NCBI GenBank assembly: GCA_016744655.1
Contig: JADGDY010000008.1
Span: 28,313-75,065 of the forward strand
Reading direction: 5' to 3'
DNA: 46,753 nucleotides
From: Bacteroidales bacterium
GTDB taxonomy: Bacteria; Bacteroidota; Bacteroidia; Bacteroidales; UBA12170
The notes under the pieces were generated by a model. The model ran no database searches. It was not told where the DNA came from and was given only the letters and a program-made list of their open reading frames with translations. Below, one piece after another: positions 44,054 to 46,753 of the stretch (the first letter of the stretch is position 1; every line of letters begins with the position of its first letter). Made by a program: the position numbers and the translations under genes.

Positions 44054-44935
44054 ATGCCGAACTTAAAGGAAGTAAGAACGAGGATAGCCTCTGTTAATTC
44101 GACCCAGCAAATTACCAGCGCCATGAAAATGGTGGCAGCAAGTAAGTTGCGTCGTGCACAGAATGCTGTTGTCAATATGCGCCCTTATGCCAATAAATTG
44201 AATGAGATATTGCAAAATGTTTCCTCAAGCTTGGACTCAAGTGAAGATAATGTATATGGTGAAGAAAGAGCTTTGAAAAAAGTACTTTTAATTGCTGTAA
44301 CTTCAAATAGAGGACTTTGTGGAGCTTTTAATGCAAACATCATCAAGCAAACTCGTCATATGATGGAGGAGGAGTATAGTGATTTACATAAGAATGGAAA
44401 TGTGGATGTGATGACCGTTGGAAAGAAAGCCAGTGAGGCTTTTGCAAAAATGGGAGACAATCATGTGGGTTCTTATGATGAATTCTGGGATGATTTAACA
44501 TTTGAAACTGTATATCCTTTGGCAGAGGAATTATTGACTAAATTCAAGAAGAAAGACTACGATAGAGTAGTAGTGGTTTATAATATGTTTAAGAATGCAG
44601 CCACACAGTTGGTAACTTCTGAGCAGTTATTGCCAGTGATACAAGCGGAGAAGGATGAAAACGAAGCAGAATCTAATTACCTTTTTGAGCCTTCGAAGGA
44701 AGAGATTTTAGGAAGTTTGATTCCTACCATTTTGAGGATGCAGTTTTATAAAACTTTGCTCGACTCGTTTGCTTCGGAACATGGTGCTCGTATGACATCG
44801 ATGCAACAAGCTACTGATAATGCTCAGGAAATGTTGCGTGATCTTAAACTCAGCTACAACAAAGCTCGTCAGGCTGCTATTACTGGAGAAATTCTAGAAA
44901 TTGTAGGTGGTGCTGAAGCTTTAAAGAATGCCTAA
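44054..44935 (+). CDS. atpG: ATP synthase F1 subunit gamma
   Basis: 293 residues. The N-terminal helix (MPNLKEVRTRIASVNSTQQI, TSAMKMVAASKLRRAQ) and C-terminal helix (GARMTSMQQATDNAQEMLRD, YNKARQAAITGEILEIVGGA) form the rotor shaft; the central Rossmann-like part has ITSNRGLCGAFNANI-type sequence. It starts 23 bp after atpA and is the last gene of this atp operon. Confidence 0.97.
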   Translation: MPNLKEVRTRIASVNSTQQITSAMKMVAASKLRRAQNAVVNMRPYANKLNEILQNVSSSLDSSEDNVYGEERALKKVLLIAVTSNRGLCGAFNANIIKQTRHMMEEEYSDLHKNGNVDVMTVGKKASEAFAKMGDNHVGSYDEFWDDLTFETVYPLAEELLTKFKKKDYDRVVVVYNMFKNAATQLVTSEQLLPVIQAEKDENEAESNYLFEPSKEEILGSLIPTILRMQFYKTLLDSFASEHGARMTSMQQATDNAQEMLRDLKLSYNKARQAAITGEILEIVGGAEALKNA

Positions 44936-45131
44936 TTAAATAGACTCCTCTTATTGAGGTTTTAGATAGTTTCTGCAAGAAAACTCCGATAACTGCGTTC
45001 TACTTTTTCTGAAAACAGTCATTGACAAAAGTCAACTCCTTGATTTACATAAAAAGAAAGCCTTGTTCTCGAAGCTTTCTTACGAGAGACAAAGGAAAAA
45101 TTGCAGTTTTCTTGCTGACAATAGATATATG

Positions 45132-45166
45132 AAGAGTTACTTTTGTGAAAAGGTGGCTCTTTTTTT
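45132..45166 (+). terminator. Probable terminator of the atp operon
   Basis: AAGAG-TTAC-TTTT (45132-45144) pairs with the segment ending CTCTT (to 45161), using several G.U pairs, and is followed by a T run to 45166. It is nearly 200 bp after atpG; no closer T-tailed hairpin is as good. Confidence 0.5.
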
Positions 45167-45702
45167 AGTGTTTTGGTTTCATGCTGGTATGAAGAACTGC
45201 TTCGATTAGAATAGTTTTGAACACTTTAAAATTATAGGGAGCACGGGGATATCCTACTTTATTGCTAAAACCCACTTGATAAAAAATCATCAATACAAAT
45301 GGAGTATATCGGAACTTCACTTGATTTTAAACACTAAATAGTATGATTAACCATTTCAAATTCAAAAAGAAGTATTTCCTCAGGAAAACTCTATCTTTTT
45401 TTCTCTATAGTTGAGGCCATCAAAGTCCGTAGCTTTAATGCTTTTTCGTTAGTAATCAATGTGTTTCCTTTATGATTCTCATATTCAGTTTATAAACAAA
45501 TGTTTGAAACAAAGAAAATGCTGAAAGGTAACAAACAAGCAAAGGACTAATTGACCTTTCTACTGCTCATTTTTCACAGTGTAGTGAATGGAAGGCGGAT
45601 CCAAATCAGGCATGAATATGCTTGATTCCGCCTGGAATGAAATGGTATTATTCGACCATAGGGAGAATAATAACACCTTGAAAAATGTGCCCTTTCTTTT
45701 GG

Positions 45703-45732
45703 TTCTTTTCTTTGGGCAATCAAAGAAAAGAA
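45703..45732. repeat. Perfect inverted repeat in the hairpin-rich spacer
   Basis: TTCTTTTCTTTG (45703-45714) pairs perfectly with CAAAGAAAAGAA (45721-45732) around GGCAAT. No T-tract follows, so it is not a canonical terminator. The sequence resembles a dispersed intergenic motif I have seen produce spurious frames in other genomes (memory, unverified). Confidence 0.55.
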
Positions 45733-45809
45733 TAAGTAAATAAATTCAAACAGATTCTATTTACTGCTTGTCCCCATGAAAATTAATATGATCCATATTT
45801 TTTTCTCAG

Positions 45810-46048
45810 GCACTTTTTCGAAAAAGTGCAGCAAAAACAGCCGCTGTATCAGTAAGTCTACTCCACAAAAGGATTTTCGGAAAAACAATAAACTCCTCCT
45901 TATAGCAACATCCTGCGGAGTGTCACTAACGAGCGTCAAACAGTATTGTTTTTATTTCCTTCAATCCATTTGCTCCGTTTAACGACTTCCTGATAAGGCG
46001 GAGGAAGACTTCTTTTCGAAGTCTTTATAAACTTTGCGTAGATTCAAA
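45810..46048 (-). repeat. Structured dispersed repeat, copy B (inverted relative to copy A)
   Basis: About 239 bp matching copy A (34530-34771) in reverse orientation, roughly 80-85% alike by eye, with identical blocks at 45916-45960 and near 45966-45988. Its terminal palindrome is GCACTTTTTCGAAAAAGTGC (45810-45829), differing from copy A at both end bases so that pairing is kept. It also has a local hairpin GACTTC-GAAAA-GAAGTC near its other end that copy A lacks. Like copy A, it sits between two convergent genes. Confidence 0.8.
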
Positions 46049-46223
46049 CTAAATACATAGATCGGTGTTCTTATTTATAAACCTAAATTAAATCTCGAAA
46101 ACTAAGGGCATCACCTTTCCTAAAGCTAGGTGGTCCTGCTTTACACAAGAGTACTGTATTCAATGCTTATGTAATGAAGGGTTTGGTGTTTTTTTTATAA
46201 AGACTAGAGCCTGTCCATAAACA

Positions 46224-46753
46224 CTACTCATTCCAATCCACTTCCTGCTTCTTATACTCACGCATCTGTTTGGTAGGCTCAATAATTGAATATCCTTTCC
46301 ATAAATCATCATGGAATTGTTCAATATATTGAATTTTCATCTTTTTAGGCTGACTAAATTGAGCAAAATCTTCATTGCTCACTTTTTCATGATTTAGGAA
46401 GAGCACTTCTACTGATTCTTCGGATTGGGCTGCCATCTTTAGTTTCAGCTTCATTTCTTTTAATGTTTTATTGACTAGCCAACGCTTTCTTTTCTTGATT
46501 AACTGAAGGCTTCTGTTGATGGTGAAATGTTTACCAGCTTTCTTTGAAAAATATTTTAATTGATAGCTGTCCCCTATTTTTTCAAAATAAATAGATGCTT
46601 TAAAATAATCCTCTGTATAGCCAATTCCCAATAAATGGATATCTGTACCCGTTTTACCTTCTGCATACTCGTAATCGGCTTTAATGAGTGCGTAGGACTC
46701 AGTGGAAACATAAACTCTTCCAATAAACTCACCACCACTTTTAGGGGTGAAAT
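46224..46753 (-). CDS. C-terminal part of a CarboxypepD-regulatory-like surface protein (start beyond right edge)
   Basis: The frame is open from the stop at 46224 to the window edge, at least 176 residues; an internal TTG at 46631 is not the real start because coding sequence continues upstream (KSGGEFIGRVYVSTESYALIKADYEYAEG). Segments such as GEFIGRVYVSTESYALIKAD and the C-terminal FHDDLWKGYSIIEPTKQMRE resemble the C-terminus of Flavobacteriia proteins annotated as carboxypeptidase-like regulatory domain-containing, from memory. The N-terminal domain needed to confirm this is missing. Likely an exported, outer-membrane-associated protein of unknown function. Confidence 0.6.
   Translation of the reverse strand, partial: FTPKSGGEFIGRVYVSTESYALIKADYEYAEGKTGTDIHLLGIGYTEDYFKASIYFEKIGDSYQLKYFSKKAGKHFTINRSLQLIKKRKRWLVNKTLKEMKLKLKMAAQSEESVEVLFLNHEKVSNEDFAQFSQPKKMKIQYIEQFHDDLWKGYSIIEPTKQMREYKKQEVDWNE

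Larger units (their letters stand above)
44936..46223. other. 1.3-kb convergent intergenic region rich in hairpins and repeats
   Basis: No credible gene. Contents in order: long-range inverted repeat GCAAGAAAACT (44975-44985) with 45105-45115; local hairpins TTGAC/GTCAA and AGAAAGC/GCTTTCT between them; a terminator (45132-45166); a two-part hairpin GGCGGA/TCCGCC with TCAGGCAT/ATGCTTGA (45594-45632); TATTATTC/GAATAATA just after; a perfect 12-bp stem TTCTTTTCTTTG (45703-45714 with 45721-45732); and repeat copy B (45810-46048). Short frames here are products of the repeats. Confidence 0.6.

Noticed and set aside
45757..45982. Two short opposing frames (60 and 68 codons)
   Set aside because: They lie within repeat copy B and its flank, have no start context or family features, and are by-products of the repeat.

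Overview
The window comes from an AT-rich member of the Bacteroidota, probably a free-living gliding or type IX secretion (T9SS) lineage. Support: gldF-gldG, a PorZ-like protein, a T9SS C-terminal sorting domain, LruC and DUF4249-like surface lipoproteins, DUF3098 and DUF4340 proteins, repeated Bacteroidota-type -7 promoter motifs (TAnnTTTG), almost no Shine-Dalgarno sequences, and an atp operon without atpD/atpC. Mevalonate-pathway genes fit Flavobacteriia-like or related lineages better than typical gut Bacteroidales; a genus cannot be named from sequence alone. No prophage, IS transposase, CRISPR array, rRNA or tRNA was seen.

Layout. 1-1305 (-): start of a secreted protein made of 122-residue repeats, cut by the left edge. 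2064-3443 (-): radA. 3684-8655 (+): a secreted beta-helix protein, a T9SS cargo protein and porZ. 8826-13523 (+): recJ, then the envelope/RNA block ftsX - DUF3098 - uppP - truB. 13507-18338 (-): gldF, gldG, a DUF4340 protein and a polysaccharide flippase. 18477-20173 (-): mtnA plus a class II aldolase, a nucleoside by-product salvage pair. 20257-26778 (-): an LruC lipoprotein and four tandem DUF4249-like lipoprotein paralogues. 26894-27835 (-) purC and 28190-30040 (+) parE are divergent. 30331-32381 (+): diphosphomevalonate decarboxylase and mevalonate kinase. 32501-33370 (-): AraC-type regulator. 33582-34172 (+): small secreted protein. 34938-38910 (-): dnaX and an M13 metallopeptidase. 39774-44935 (+): atpB-E-F-H-A-G. 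46224-46753 (-): 3' part of a surface protein, cut by the right edge.

How the genes work together. Much of the window serves the cell surface: PorZ belongs to the T9SS attachment machinery, the 4705 protein carries the signal that system reads, GldF/GldG belong to the gliding-associated ABC transporter, and UppP recycles the lipid carrier used by wall and polysaccharide synthesis. The lipoprotein array and repeat proteins are likely surface-displayed. The rest is housekeeping: repair, replication, topology, purine and isoprenoid synthesis, and energy.

Most interesting points: two A9 runs in dnaX placed so that slippage in either direction truncates the protein just after the clamp-loader core; a pair of ~240-bp structured repeats in inverted orientation at 34.5 and 45.9 kb with a compensatory base-pair change in a terminal palindrome; a terminator-like hairpin inside the atp operon after atpE; the four-gene lipoprotein array; and the mtnA-aldolase pair.
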